Of a stretch of DNA of 64,000 nt, positions 27,264 to 36,289 are shown in pieces. The stretch's first letter is position 1. Each line of letters starts with the position of its first letter. The notes beneath the pieces were generated by a model. It was not told the DNA's origin. It did no database searches and saw only the letters and a program-made list of their open reading frames with translations. The stretch comes from Mycobacterium parmense. GTDB lineage: Bacteria; Actinomycetota; Actinomycetes; Mycobacteriales; Mycobacteriaceae. The stretch spans positions 4,278,001-4,342,000 of the forward strand of contig NZ_AP022614.1 in NCBI RefSeq assembly GCF_010730575.1, in the 5' to 3' direction. The position numbers were made by a program, and so were the translations under genes.

Positions 27264-29528
27264 CTATGCGACCGCGCTGCTGGCCGCGGGCTCCGGTGCT
27301 GGAAGGGCAGACATGCCTGCGGATTCGCTGAGGCCGATTCGCCCGTGGAGCCGCGCCACTGCCGGCGGCGCCCACCAATTGAGGCGTCCGAGGACGCGCA
27401 TGAACGCCGGGAGCAATACCATCCGGACCAGGGTCGCGTCGACGACCACCGCCAGTGAGACTCCGAGGCCGAACATTCGCATGAACGAGACTTGCGCGGA
27501 CGTCAACGCGGTGAACGTGATCGCCATCAATATCGCCGCGGCCGTCACCACCCGGCCTGTGCGGGCCAGGCCCAGTGCAACGCTCTCGTCGTTGTCGGCC
27601 CGCGTCTGAGCGGATTTCAACCAGTGCTCACGGATACGGGCGATCAGGAATACTTCGTAGTCCATCGAGAGCCCGAAGGCCATGCAGAACAACAGCACCG
27701 GGATGTTGGCCACGAGGGTGCCGGTGGCGGTGGTGCCGAACGCACCGAGGTGACCGTCCTGGAAGATCCAGACCAGCGCCCCGAACGCGGCGCTCAGCGA
27801 CAAGACGTTGAGGATCAGCGCCTTTGCCGGGAGGACGAAGCTGCCGGTCAGCAGGTACAGCAGCACGAACGTGATCGTTGCGATGATGCACAGCACCAGC
27901 GGCACCCTCGAGGTGACGGCATGGGAACTGTCATGGTTGATCTGGGCCCTGCCGGTCAGCTCGACGGTCCGGCCGCCCGGCGGCGTGACTTCGTGCAGCC
28001 GCTCGAGTTGCGCCTCCGACGCCGGGGAGAACAGCGGCACGTTGGTGCTGATGGTGAAGAACGCGCTGCCGTCCTTCAGCCCGGATGCGGCTACGGGAGG
28101 CCCGGCGATGCGTCCGTGTACGAATGCGCCGACCGGCGTCGACACAGACAGCACACCGGGCACCCGGGACAGCGCGGCGCCATAGTCGTTCAGCTCTGCG
28201 CCGGATATTCCGACCGAATCGGGAATCACCAGAAAGACATCGGTCTGGGAGTTGACCGCGAAGTCGCTACGCAACTCGTCTCCAAGTTGACGTGCCGAAA
28301 ACCTGCTCGGAAGAACTCGGTCGTCGGGAAAGCCCCACCTGATTCCCAGCAGCGGCGCGCCCAACACCAGGAGGAGGGCCACCACCGACAACCCGGCCGG
28401 AACCGCGTGCCGCATGACGAATTTCGTCCAGCGATACCAACGCGTTTCCTGTATCGGGCGCGGCGCTGGTTCCGGCCGCCGGAGCAGATGCCTGAGCGCG
28501 CGGCGCAGGTCGAAAGCGTCGAGTCTCTGGCCGAGCAGCACGATGGCGGCAGGTGTCAGCACTATGGCGGCGAAGGCGGCGAACGCGACCACCGCGACGC
28601 CCGCGTAAGCGAAGGACTTCAGGAAGTACATCGGGAACAGCGCCAGCGAGACCATCGACAGGGCCACTGTGGTCGCCGAGAACAGCACCGTTCGCCCGGC
28701 CGTGGCCATGGTGCGCAGCAGGGCTTTGTCGAGGCTTGCGCCGAGGGCCCGTTCGTCTCGGAACCGGCTGATGATGAGCAACGTGTAGTCCACCGACAGG
28801 GCGAGTCCCATTGCGAGCGTGACGTTCAAGGCGAACACGGACACGTCGGTGATGTAGGAGATCAGGCGCAGAACCGCCATGGACCCGACGACGGCGGTCC
28901 CTCCGACCGCCAGTGGCAGCGCAGCCGCGAGGGCTCCGCCGAACACCCAGACCAAGGCCACGAACATCAGCGGGAACGCGATGACCTCCATGAGCAGCAA
29001 GTCGTTCTCGGTTTGGTCGGTGACCTGGACGTAGCCCATGACCTCCCCACCGAAAGTGACACTTACACCGTCGAAATGCGGCGCGGCTTCGGCCAAAGCC
29101 TCGGCGTGTTTTTGCGCCCCCGCCTCACCCCCGGTGATCCCGGCGATCACCAGGCCGGTGTCGCCTCGCTCGTTCACCAGGGCCGTTGCCACCTGCGGTG
29201 GCGCCGTCCAGGCCGACTCCACGTCGGCGACGAAGGGGAAGGTGCGCAGCCACGCGACGAGCCCGGTACCTGCGGCGCGCGCCGCAGCGCTTTGTTCGCC
29301 GGCATCTGATTTGACGGAGATGACCAGCTGCATATCGCCGTGACCGAACTTGTCGGAGAGCAATCGTGACGCCCGCCAGGATTCCGAGGTCGGGTCTCGA
29401 AAACCCCCGGCGGGCAGTTCCTTTACCACCGGCAGACCGAAGATTGCCGCACCGATGGTGATCAGCACCGCCGCCGCGATGACGCGCCGCGGACCGGCGA
29501 TGGCGAATCTGGTGATTGCCGAGAACAC
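27264..29528 (-). CDS. MMPL-family lipid transporter (RND superfamily)
   Basis: The 754-residue protein has the MMPL two-repeat layout. Each half has one helix, a large extracytoplasmic loop, then about five helices. MGLALSVDYTLLIISRFRDE and CMAFGLSMDYEVFLIARIRE are the paired conserved motifs with the Asp-Tyr proton-relay residues. Mycobacterial MMPL proteins export lipids or siderophores across the inner membrane. GTG 29528 has GGAGG 8 nt upstream. The thioesterase lies 14 bp upstream in the same operon and the dioxygenase-catalase fusion 166 bp downstream, suggesting a modified fatty acid as cargo (inference). Confidence 0.92.
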   Translation of the reverse strand: MFSAITRFAIAGPRRVIAAAVLITIGAAIFGLPVVKELPAGGFRDPTSESWRASRLLSDKFGHGDMQLVISVKSDAGEQSAAARAAGTGLVAWLRTFPFVADVESAWTAPPQVATALVNERGDTGLVIAGITGGEAGAQKHAEALAEAAPHFDGVSVTFGGEVMGYVQVTDQTENDLLLMEVIAFPLMFVALVWVFGGALAAALPLAVGGTAVVGSMAVLRLISYITDVSVFALNVTLAMGLALSVDYTLLIISRFRDERALGASLDKALLRTMATAGRTVLFSATTVALSMVSLALFPMYFLKSFAYAGVAVVAFAAFAAIVLTPAAIVLLGQRLDAFDLRRALRHLLRRPEPAPRPIQETRWYRWTKFVMRHAVPAGLSVVALLLVLGAPLLGIRWGFPDDRVLPSRFSARQLGDELRSDFAVNSQTDVFLVIPDSVGISGAELNDYGAALSRVPGVLSVSTPVGAFVHGRIAGPPVAASGLKDGSAFFTISTNVPLFSPASEAQLERLHEVTPPGGRTVELTGRAQINHDSSHAVTSRVPLVLCIIATITFVLLYLLTGSFVLPAKALILNVLSLSAAFGALVWIFQDGHLGAFGTTATGTLVANIPVLLFCMAFGLSMDYEVFLIARIREHWLKSAQTRADNDESVALGLARTGRVVTAAAILMAITFTALTSAQVSFMRMFGLGVSLAVVVDATLVRMVLLPAFMRVLGRLNWWAPPAVARLHGRIGLSESAGMSALPAPEPAASSAVA

Positions 29529-29542
29529 GATGAATCCTCCGT

Positions 29543-30181
29543 TCAGCGGGCCACCGCGTGGCGCCGAAGGCCGACGTCGACACGCGAAACATCCTGAAGT
29601 CGCTTGCCTTCGGAGGCATGGGGTTCACGGGAGGTGGCCCGGGGGGGCGTCCTGAAACGTGCCCACAACTCGTCAGGCAACGCGGGGGGATCCACGTCGC
29701 GGCCGCACACGAGCCGGGCGAGCTGCGCGGGTGCCACGCTGCCCGCCGGCGAGCGGATGATCGTCTTGACGTAGCCGGTCGCCACGGGGCGGACGGGACC
29801 CTCGCGTGTTTGAAAGGTCTGCCGCATGAAGAGCCAGCGGTCGTCCCAAGACAGCACCTGCGTCGAGATCTCAAACCTCTGAAAGGGTTTGAGCGGCCGA
29901 TGAAATTCCAGAGCCACCGCCGAGACGGGGATGACCCACCGCTGCTTCAGCGCCACCGTCAACAGACCTGCGCGGCGCAGGTAGTGCACCCGCGCAAAGT
30001 CCATCATCAGTGCGTACCGGCTGTTGTTCATATGCCCGAAAAGGTCTATGTCACAAGGCAGGACGCGCCATCGCGTCACTGTCTGGGCCTGCGGGTCCTC
30101 CGCGGACGGCCGCACGTCCTCGTGGTGGGCGCTCGCCGGGGGCGCGGTCAGGATTTTAAGCAGACGGATCGAGGGTTTCAT
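29543..30181 (-). CDS. Hot-dog thioesterase-like protein (4HBT/THEM6-like)
   Basis: The 212-residue protein has a single hot-dog fold at ~38-165: RWRVLPCDIDLFGHMNNSRY holds the D-x-x-G-H-M/V-N-N acyl-CoA thioesterase signature, and ALEFHRPLKPFQRFEISTQV the following strand. THEM6-like and FcoT-like proteins hydrolyse or carry acyl-CoA. The C-terminal ~45 residues are basic and probably disordered. It lies 6 bp after the small upstream gene and 14 bp before MMPL. It may release or supply fatty acids for the cluster. Confidence 0.82.
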   Translation of the reverse strand: MKPSIRLLKILTAPPASAHHEDVRPSAEDPQAQTVTRWRVLPCDIDLFGHMNNSRYALMMDFARVHYLRRAGLLTVALKQRWVIPVSAVALEFHRPLKPFQRFEISTQVLSWDDRWLFMRQTFQTREGPVRPVATGYVKTIIRSPAGSVAPAQLARLVCGRDVDPPALPDELWARFRTPPRATSREPHASEGKRLQDVSRVDVGLRRHAVAR

Positions 30182-30187
30182 CTGTCT

Positions 30188-30589
30188 TCACAACCGGTAC
30201 ATCTCACGGTGCATGCGGGCGTCGGCAATGAAATCGGATTCGAACCGAGCCGGGTAGTGGGGGCGCGCCCGCCGATCACGTCGAGCCTCTTCCCGCCTCT
30301 TGAACAGTCGGGTCCAGGCGATCTTCCGGGGCGCCACAACTGCGTCGGCATGCAGTTCATCGAGCGCCGGCTCTTCGACCTCGAGCTCGCTCTCGAACGA
30401 AGGCGGGACCGCCGTCGCTGCCGCGCTGCCGAGGAGAACCTGGTGTTCGGAGATGACGGTCTGCACCGGTGCGGCCTCGTCGGCGGCCGGGACCGGCCTC
30501 TCCAGCGATTCCTCGGCGCGGCCCGGGTTGGTGACGGCAGGCTGACCGGCATTGGCCACCATGTCGGATGTGTTTGGCGTAGCGGGCAT
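30188..30589 (-). CDS. Unknown protein, first gene of the MMPL operon
   Basis: The 133-residue protein has an acidic, Ala/Pro-rich N-terminal half (SFESELEVEEPALDELHADA) and a basic C-terminal half (LFKRREEARRDRRARPHYPA). There is no signal peptide or membrane helix. It resembles no family I recognise. GGAGAG precedes ATG 30589 and the stop is 6 bp before the thioesterase start, so it is translated as part of the operon. A motif shared with the PAS gene lies 55 bp upstream. Confidence 0.65.
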   Translation of the reverse strand: MPATPNTSDMVANAGQPAVTNPGRAEESLERPVPAADEAAPVQTVISEHQVLLGSAAATAVPPSFESELEVEEPALDELHADAVVAPRKIAWTRLFKRREEARRDRRARPHYPARFESDFIADARMHREMYRL

Positions 30590-30643
30590 TTGAGCTCTCC
30601 ACTTTTGTCTCGGCTAGGACGCGTATCGTCCCGTCGCGGAGAA

Positions 30644-30693
30644 TCATGCGGGCCCGGGGGCTTATTGGGCACGCGTAGAGCGCTACCTGTTTT
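30644..30693 (-). promoter_or_regulatory. Palindromic promoter-like motif, copy B
   Basis: The plus strand reads TCATGCGGGC, 17 variable bases, ACGCGTAG, 4 variable bases, CTACCTGTTTT: the same blocks and the same spacings as at 9681-9730. It stands upstream of the gene starting at 30589 and so would control the thioesterase-MMPL operon. The rest of the 365-bp gap 30590-30954 shows no gene. Confidence 0.6.
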
Positions 30694-30954
30694 TGCCGAT
30701 GAACTACTGGAATCGCACGCCGGCGAACCGACGAGCGTGGCGGTTGCATCGGCCGATTCGTGCCACCGAACGCGGAGTCGTTAACGCGCGCGACACCCCG
30801 CCCTCACAAAGCCGGGCGCCGAATGTCCGAGCGGTAACACGACGGGCGCCGGGCCGCACCACCCGAGGACGGAGCGCGGACACAGTTGGCGTAGTGGACT
30901 ACTTGATCGGCGCGACCCGTCCGCCGCGCACTACTCGCTTTCACCGGCGCCGCG

Positions 30955-31950
30955 TCAGCGCCGGCCCTGGATCAACCGGCCGTGCGAGACCAGGGAGGCC
31001 GCCTGCTTGAGTCGCTTGGTGCGGATGCCGACGTCGTAGCTGTGGACGTCGTCGATGACGGCCAGGCGCTCGGCCAAGTAGCGGTAGAGGTGCTCGACGT
31101 CGCGGCAGATGACCACGGCCATCAGGTTGTTGTGACCGCTGACGGCCACGACCGAGGCGACCTCGTCGTGGGCGGCGATCTGCCCGGCCACGCGCACCAG
31201 ATGCCGCGGCGGTGTCCGCAGCCACACCATGGCGTTGACGTGGAATCCGAGGAGTAGTTCCGGCAACAGCTCGAGGTCATAGGTCAGTGTCGCCGAGGCT
31301 TCCAGAGCGGCGAGCCGTCGTTTGACCCGGGCAGGCGACCAGCCGGTGAGTTCGGCCAGGCGCGCGTGCGGCGTCCGACCGTCCGAGGCGAGCGCGTCGA
31401 GGATGGGCTGGTCGTCGTCCGCCGGTGGCGCGGGCGCCCGGGGCGATTCGGCGCCGGCCGTCGCTTCGAGCAGCGCCGTGGCCTGCTCGGCGCTCAGGTT
31501 ATGTCCGTAACCGGTCCACTGCGTGCCGGACGAGCCCCCGAACACGTGCAGGATCAAATCGACCTTCATGCCGAGCACCGCGGAGGTACGCGGGAGGCGT
31601 TGCAGGAGGCCGTCATTGGTTTCGCCCAGCGGTGCGCGCACGACGCAGACGAGTTCGGTCCAGCCCGACATGACGTTCGCGTGGGTGACCTCCGGTCGCC
31701 GTACCAACGCCTCGGCCAGTCGGGGCAGGTCGTCGGGCCTGGCGTGCACCCGGACGATCCACTGGCACTCCCCGTGTACCCGGGGGTTCACCACACCGAT
31801 CACCCGCACCGCGCCGTCGCGGCGCATCTTTCGGTACCTGCGCGCGACGGTCTGTTCGGGTACCCCCACAAGGTCGGCGATGCGGCGAAAAGGCACACGG
31901 GGCGACAACTGAAGCGCATGCAGAATCTGTCCGTCGAGAGGCTCGATCAC
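30955..31950 (-). CDS. Lrp/AsnC regulator with two fused modules
   Basis: The 331-residue protein contains two complete Lrp units in tandem. Module 1 has the helix-turn-helix LDGQILHALQLSPRVPFRRI, ADLVGVPEQTVARRYRKMRR, then a RAM domain (QWIVRVHARPDDLPRLAEAL). Module 2 is DDDQPILDALASDGRTPHAR, LAELTGWSPARVKRRLAALE, then HVNAMVWLRTPPRHLVRVAG. Such double Lrp proteins occur in actinobacteria. GTG 31950 is chosen as the start of module 1, although the frame extends to 32523. It is divergent from the SDR/luciferase-like pair (gap 112 bp), its probable target. Confidence 0.88.
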   Translation of the reverse strand: MIEPLDGQILHALQLSPRVPFRRIADLVGVPEQTVARRYRKMRRDGAVRVIGVVNPRVHGECQWIVRVHARPDDLPRLAEALVRRPEVTHANVMSGWTELVCVVRAPLGETNDGLLQRLPRTSAVLGMKVDLILHVFGGSSGTQWTGYGHNLSAEQATALLEATAGAESPRAPAPPADDDQPILDALASDGRTPHARLAELTGWSPARVKRRLAALEASATLTYDLELLPELLLGFHVNAMVWLRTPPRHLVRVAGQIAAHDEVASVVAVSGHNNLMAVVICRDVEHLYRYLAERLAVIDDVHSYDVGIRTKRLKQAASLVSHGRLIQGRR

Positions 31951-32062
31951 AAACAAAACCCTACGGCGGGGCTGGACTAGATGTCGGATTCGGACGATTC
32001 CGGCGCACCGCTTGGCCACATCGCCACTTCGCGCCGACTCTTGACTGCGGAAAGGAGCACCG

Positions 32063-32824
32063 ATGCGGATAAGCGACAACACCGTCCTGATCACCGGCGG
32101 CGGCAGCGGCATCGGCCGCGGCCTCGCCGCTGCGCTGCACCACGCCGGCAATCGGGTCGTCATCGCCGGAAGGCGCACCGCCGCGTTGCGCGCAGTCGCC
32201 GCAGCGCATCCCGGAATGCGATACCGGCAACTGGACCTCTGCGACGCCGGGTCGATCCGCGATTTCGCGGACGCCCTCGCGCGCGACTTCCCGGACCTCA
32301 ACGTCGTCGTCAACAACGCGGGGATCATGGTGACCGAGGACCTGGCGACACCGGATCCCGCCACCGCGACGGCGGTGGTCGCCACCAACCTGCTCGGGCC
32401 CATCGCGCTGACTTCTCTGCTGCTGCCGACGCTGCGGTCGCACTCCCACGGCGCGATCATCAACGTGACATCGGCTCTGGCGTTCGTGCCCCTGGCCGCC
32501 GCGCCGACGTACAGCGCGACCAAGGCCGGGTTGCACTCTTACACCCAGTCGCTGCGATATCAGTTGCGGGAAACGGGAATTCGGGTGATCGAGATCGCGC
32601 CGCCCCGTGTCGAGACCGATATGCCCGGCCCGGGGGAGGACGACTACACGATCACCGTCGACGACCTCGTCGCGCAGACCATGGCGCAGCTGACCGCGCG
32701 GCCCGAGACCACCGAGATCGTCGTGGACGCCGCACGGGACCTGCGCTATGCCGAACGCGACGGCGTCTACGCCGAACAGTTCACCGCCGTCAATGCGGCC
32801 GGCCTCGGACAGGAAGCCTCATGA
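32063..32824 (+). CDS. SDR oxidoreductase (DltE-like)
   Basis: The 253-residue SDR has VLITGGGSGIGRGLAAALHH, NVVVNNAGIMVTEDLA, and APTYSATKAGLHSYTQSLRY with the YSATK catalytic motif. The closest recognisable group is the DltE-type SDRs. GGAAAGGAG precedes ATG 32063. Its stop overlaps the start of the luciferase-like gene (ATGA at 32821), indicating translational coupling. Control by the divergent Lrp protein is inferred. Confidence 0.9.
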   Translation: MRISDNTVLITGGGSGIGRGLAAALHHAGNRVVIAGRRTAALRAVAAAHPGMRYRQLDLCDAGSIRDFADALARDFPDLNVVVNNAGIMVTEDLATPDPATATAVVATNLLGPIALTSLLLPTLRSHSHGAIINVTSALAFVPLAAAPTYSATKAGLHSYTQSLRYQLRETGIRVIEIAPPRVETDMPGPGEDDYTITVDDLVAQTMAQLTARPETTEIVVDAARDLRYAERDGVYAEQFTAVNAAGLGQEAS

Positions 32825-33678
32825 AGATAGGAATCGGTCTGCCGAACCACGTCGCCGGCGTCCCGGGGCCGCTCATCACACACTGGGCGCGTCGCGCCGA
32901 GCGACGCGGGTTCGACTCCGTGACCACCATCGACCGCCTCGTCTATCCGAGCCTGGATTCCGTCGTCGCGCTGGCACTGGCTGCCGGAGTCACCTCGGAC
33001 CTCGCGCTGGTGACCAACGTCCTGCTGACGCCGCTCTATACGCCGGCGGTGCTGGCCAAGCAGCTGGCCAGCCTGGCCGACGCCGCGGGCGACCGGCTGG
33101 TCGTCGGCATCGGCGTGGGGTCGAGGGCGGACGACTACTCCGCCGTCGGTGTCGAGTACGCCGACCGCGGCCGCGTTCTCGACGAGCAGGTTCCGATCAT
33201 GCGGCGCGCCTGGACCGCAAAGGGCATCGCCGGCGACACCGCGTTGTGCCCTCGGCCTGTGCACATTCCGTTGCTCTTCGGGGGCAGGTCGCAAGCCACC
33301 CTCCGCCGCGCCACGACGCTCGGCGACGGATGGGTGGCCGGCGCCCTGCGCGACTATCCGTGGCAGGAGAAGTTCGCCGGCCGCGTCCGGGACGGATGGC
33401 GTAAGGCCGGCCGCTCGGGCGATCCGCAGATTCACGCGTCGGTCAACTTCGCCCTCGGCCCGGCCGCGACCGTACAGTCCGGGCGCGACCACCTCGCCCG
33501 CTACTACGGGTTCAAGCCGGACTACGCGCAGCTCAATGTCGCCGACATGCTGACCTGCGCCGCCGACGCTCGTGACACGGTGCGCGCCTACCGCGATCTC
33601 GGTTTCGACCGGCTGCTGTTCCACCCCACCGTCTCGTCGCTCGACCAGGTCGATCGCCTGGCCGACGCCGTGCTGTAG
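32821..33678 (+). CDS. LLM-class flavin/F420-dependent oxidoreductase
   Basis: The 285-residue luciferase-like TIM barrel begins MKIGIGLPNHVAGVPGPLIT. It has GFDSVTTIDRLVYPSLDSVV, the LVTNVLLTPLYTPAVLAKQL strand-helix and DRLVVGIGVGSRADDYSAVG, which in this family contact FMN or coenzyme F420. The mycobacterial context favours F420. It is coupled to the upstream SDR through ATGA and ends 4 bp before a convergent second LLM gene. Substrate unknown. Confidence 0.88.
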   Translation: MKIGIGLPNHVAGVPGPLITHWARRAERRGFDSVTTIDRLVYPSLDSVVALALAAGVTSDLALVTNVLLTPLYTPAVLAKQLASLADAAGDRLVVGIGVGSRADDYSAVGVEYADRGRVLDEQVPIMRRAWTAKGIAGDTALCPRPVHIPLLFGGRSQATLRRATTLGDGWVAGALRDYPWQEKFAGRVRDGWRKAGRSGDPQIHASVNFALGPAATVQSGRDHLARYYGFKPDYAQLNVADMLTCAADARDTVRAYRDLGFDRLLFHPTVSSLDQVDRLADAVL

Positions 33679-33682
33679 GCAG

Positions 33683-34540
33683 TTACCCGAGGTCGGCGGC
33701 GACCCGCTCGAGCGCGGCCAGGTGCCGGTCGACGCCCGTCAAGCCGGCATTCATGGTGTTGACCGACAGGTGAGTGGCTCCGGCGGCCCTCCAGTCGGCG
33801 ATCTGGGCGGCGACCCTGTCGCGGTCGTCGCCCCAGTTCACCCGGCCCTCCATGCCGAGGGCATCGGCGTCGCGACCGGCGGCCGTCGCCGCACTGCGCA
33901 CCCGCTCGAGCGCGTAGTCCAGCTTGGGTCCGGGGTCCATCATCGGGAACCAGCCGTCGCCCAGCCGGCCGGCCCGTTCGTAGGCACGATCCGAGGCCGC
34001 GCCGAACCACACCGGGATGGGCCGCTGCACGGGCAGCGGCGCCAGGCCCGCCGCGGTCACGGTGTGATACTTCCCGTCGAAGGTGACCGACCGCTCGGTC
34101 CACAGTCTGCGCAGCACTTCGACCTGTTCCTCTGAGCGCTTGCCGCGGTTGCGGAAATCCTCGCCGAGCGCCTCGTACTCGACTGCGTTCCAACCCAACC
34201 CGATACCGAGCCGGAACCGGCCACCGGTGAGCAGGTCCACCTCCGCGGCCTGCTTGGCCACCAGCACCGACTGGCGTTGCGGCAGGATGATGATGCCGGT
34301 GACCAACTCCAGCGAGGTGACGGCCGCGAGGTAGCCGAACATGACGAACGGCTCGTGAAAAGTCGAGTCGATGTCGTACGGGCCGGCCCAGCCGTGGTGA
34401 ACTTCCGGGTCGGCGCCCACGACGTGGTCGTAGGCGAGGATGTGGGTGAATCCGAGTTCCTCGACGCCCTGGCCGTAGGCCTTCACGACCGCGGGATCTC
34501 CGCCGAGCTCGGTCTGGGGGAACACGACTCCGATGCGCAT
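33683..34540 (-). CDS. LLM-class F420-dependent oxidoreductase (TIGR03619-like)
   Basis: The protein has about 285 residues and begins MRIGVVFPQTELGGDP. It has ILAYDHVVGADPEVHHGW, ELVTGIIILPQRQSVLVAKQ, FRLGIGLGWNAVEYEALGED and VWFGAASDRAYERAGRLGDG, all typical of the TIGR03619 F420-binding group. ATG 34540 is preferred over GTG 34555. It converges with the preceding LLM gene but belongs to a different subgroup. Substrate unknown. Confidence 0.9.
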   Translation of the reverse strand: MRIGVVFPQTELGGDPAVVKAYGQGVEELGFTHILAYDHVVGADPEVHHGWAGPYDIDSTFHEPFVMFGYLAAVTSLELVTGIIILPQRQSVLVAKQAAEVDLLTGGRFRLGIGLGWNAVEYEALGEDFRNRGKRSEEQVEVLRRLWTERSVTFDGKYHTVTAAGLAPLPVQRPIPVWFGAASDRAYERAGRLGDGWFPMMDPGPKLDYALERVRSAATAAGRDADALGMEGRVNWGDDRDRVAAQIADWRAAGATHLSVNTMNAGLTGVDRHLAALERVAADLG

Positions 34541-34788
34541 GCGAGTTGCAACCACGCCGGGGCGGTGTTGCTTCCCGGCTCCCGTTCGTGCCCGCCGGCG
34601 CGCGGAACTCCTCCATGGCCGGCGGACAATCGCAGAACGGGTGACGGTGCCGCCTTCTCACCTCTCGGCAAGTAAACGCTGCGGGCGACGGTTCTGGTGC
34701 GGTACCCGGGGGAACGGTCGGCACCGTCGAGGGATGCGACAAGGGCCGTCGCCGGGATATTTCATCGGACGGCAACGATGATGGAAGC

Positions 34789-35757
34789 GTGACGGCGAAA
34801 AAGATCAGCGGTGTGTGGCGGGTCGGCGCGTTCGAGCCGACCTTCGAGTCCGAGATGGCCGCGCGTTACGACATCCCCCGCCTCCCCGAGGGTGCGCGGC
34901 GGGCGGAGTTCCTCGCCGAGCACGGGCCCGACGTGCGGGTGCTGGTGACCTCGGGCAGCCCCGGTGTCGACGCCGGCACGATCTCGGCGCTGCCCAACCT
35001 GGAGGCGATTGTCAACAACGGTGCGGGGGTCGACCTGATCGATCTGGCGACGGCGAAGCGCCGCGGCATCGGCGTGAGCAACACTCCGGACGTGCTGTCG
35101 GACTCCGTGGCCGACACCGCGCTCGGGCTGATCCTGATGACACTGCGTCGTTTCGGCGCGGCTGACCGGTTCGTTCGGGCGGGCAGGTGGGCGAGGGAGG
35201 GGCCGTTCCCGTACGCAAGAGACGTCAGTGGCCTCCAGGTCGGGATCCTCGGCCTGGGCCGCATCGGCTCGGCGATCGCGACGCGACTGCTCGGATTCGA
35301 CTGTGCCATCGCGTATCACAACCGTCACCGCATCGAGGGATCTCCCTACCGCTACGCGGAGTCGCCGTTGCAGCTCGCCGAGTCGGTCGACGTGCTGGTG
35401 GTCGCCACCACCGGCGACCGCGGGGCGCGGCACCTGGTCGACCGCGCCGTCCTCGAGGCGCTGGGCTCCGAGGGTTACCTGATCAACATCGCGCGGGGCA
35501 GCGTCGTGGATCAGCAAGCACTGGTCGAGCTGCTGGTCGGCGGCGCGCTGGGCGGTGCGGGCCTGGACGTCTTCGCCGACGAGCCCGACGTGCCCGCCGA
35601 ACTCCTCGACCTGGACAACGTGGTGCTCTTCCCGCACATCGGCAGCGCGACCGGCCGAACGCGCCGGGCGATGGCGCTGCTGGCGATCACCAACCTCGAA
35701 AGGTACCTGGAAACCGGGGAATTGGTGACGCCGGTGGTGCGCCCGCGGCGCCGATGA
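34789..35757 (+). CDS. D-isomer-specific 2-hydroxyacid dehydrogenase
   Basis: The 322-residue protein has a flavodoxin-like substrate domain, GVSNTPDVLSDSVADTALGL, the NAD(P)-binding VGILGLGRIGSAIATRLLGF, LINIARGSVVDQQALVELL (catalytic Arg region), LDVFADEPDVPAEL (Glu) and LFPHIGSAT (catalytic His). All the usual catalytic residues are visible. It reduces 2-oxoacids or oxidises D-2-hydroxyacids, glyoxylate/hydroxypyruvate reductase-like. GTG 34789 has GGAAG upstream. It ends 1 bp before the convergent MarR gene. Confidence 0.92.
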   Translation: MTAKKISGVWRVGAFEPTFESEMAARYDIPRLPEGARRAEFLAEHGPDVRVLVTSGSPGVDAGTISALPNLEAIVNNGAGVDLIDLATAKRRGIGVSNTPDVLSDSVADTALGLILMTLRRFGAADRFVRAGRWAREGPFPYARDVSGLQVGILGLGRIGSAIATRLLGFDCAIAYHNRHRIEGSPYRYAESPLQLAESVDVLVVATTGDRGARHLVDRAVLEALGSEGYLINIARGSVVDQQALVELLVGGALGGAGLDVFADEPDVPAELLDLDNVVLFPHIGSATGRTRRAMALLAITNLERYLETGELVTPVVRPRRR

Positions 35758-35758
35758 G

Positions 35759-36244
35759 TCAGAGACTGGTCGCGGGCGCGGTGGGTTCGGGCGAAGTCGC
35801 GGATTGCGTCAGTCGGCGCAGAATCGGCATCGCCACCTGGGCGGCGAGCCACAGGGCGAGCTCGTCCTCCGAGGACAATCCGTCCAGCAGCTGGGCGAGC
35901 CGCTTCCGGCGATCTTCGGCGCGCTGATCCCACAGCTCGCGCCCGGCGTCGCTGATGGACACCAACGCGGCCCGGCCGTCGTCGGGATCGCTCGACCGCG
36001 CCAACAGGCCCTGGCGTTCCATCCGCTGCACCAACTGCGTCATGGCGGGCTGGCTGGTGTCCTCGGCCGCGGCCAGCGCCGTCAGCCGCATCGGGCCTTC
36101 GCGGTGGACCCGGTTGAGCACCAGCGCGGCGCTGGGGCTCAGATCCCGTCGGTTGGGCAACAGGTAACGCCAGGTCAAATCGGTCCCGGTGTCGATCATC
36201 TCGAAGATCGTGTTGGCGCTGTCGACGCCGGGTCGCCTCTTCAT
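35759..36244 (-). CDS. MarR-family regulator
   Basis: The 161-residue winged helix-turn-helix protein has LSPSAALVLNRVHREGPMRL, EDTSQPAMTQLVQRMERQGL (recognition helix) and DPDDGRAALVSISDAGREL (wing). It begins 45 bp after the epimerase-like SDR on the same strand, so it may be co-transcribed with that gene and the PPE gene further upstream. Ligand and targets are unknown. Confidence 0.88.
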   Translation of the reverse strand: MKRRPGVDSANTIFEMIDTGTDLTWRYLLPNRRDLSPSAALVLNRVHREGPMRLTALAAAEDTSQPAMTQLVQRMERQGLLARSSDPDDGRAALVSISDAGRELWDQRAEDRRKRLAQLLDGLSSEDELALWLAAQVAMPILRRLTQSATSPEPTAPATSL

Positions 36245-36289
36245 GGACGACGTTATATCACGTTTGCGATGTAGAACTGGGGCAGCTTC

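Noticed and set aside
27492..29309. 605-codon plus-strand frame over the MMPL gene
   Set aside because: It is antisense to a clear MMPL gene with intact paired motifs; its composition (His/Arg/Gly-rich) is typical of shadow frames.
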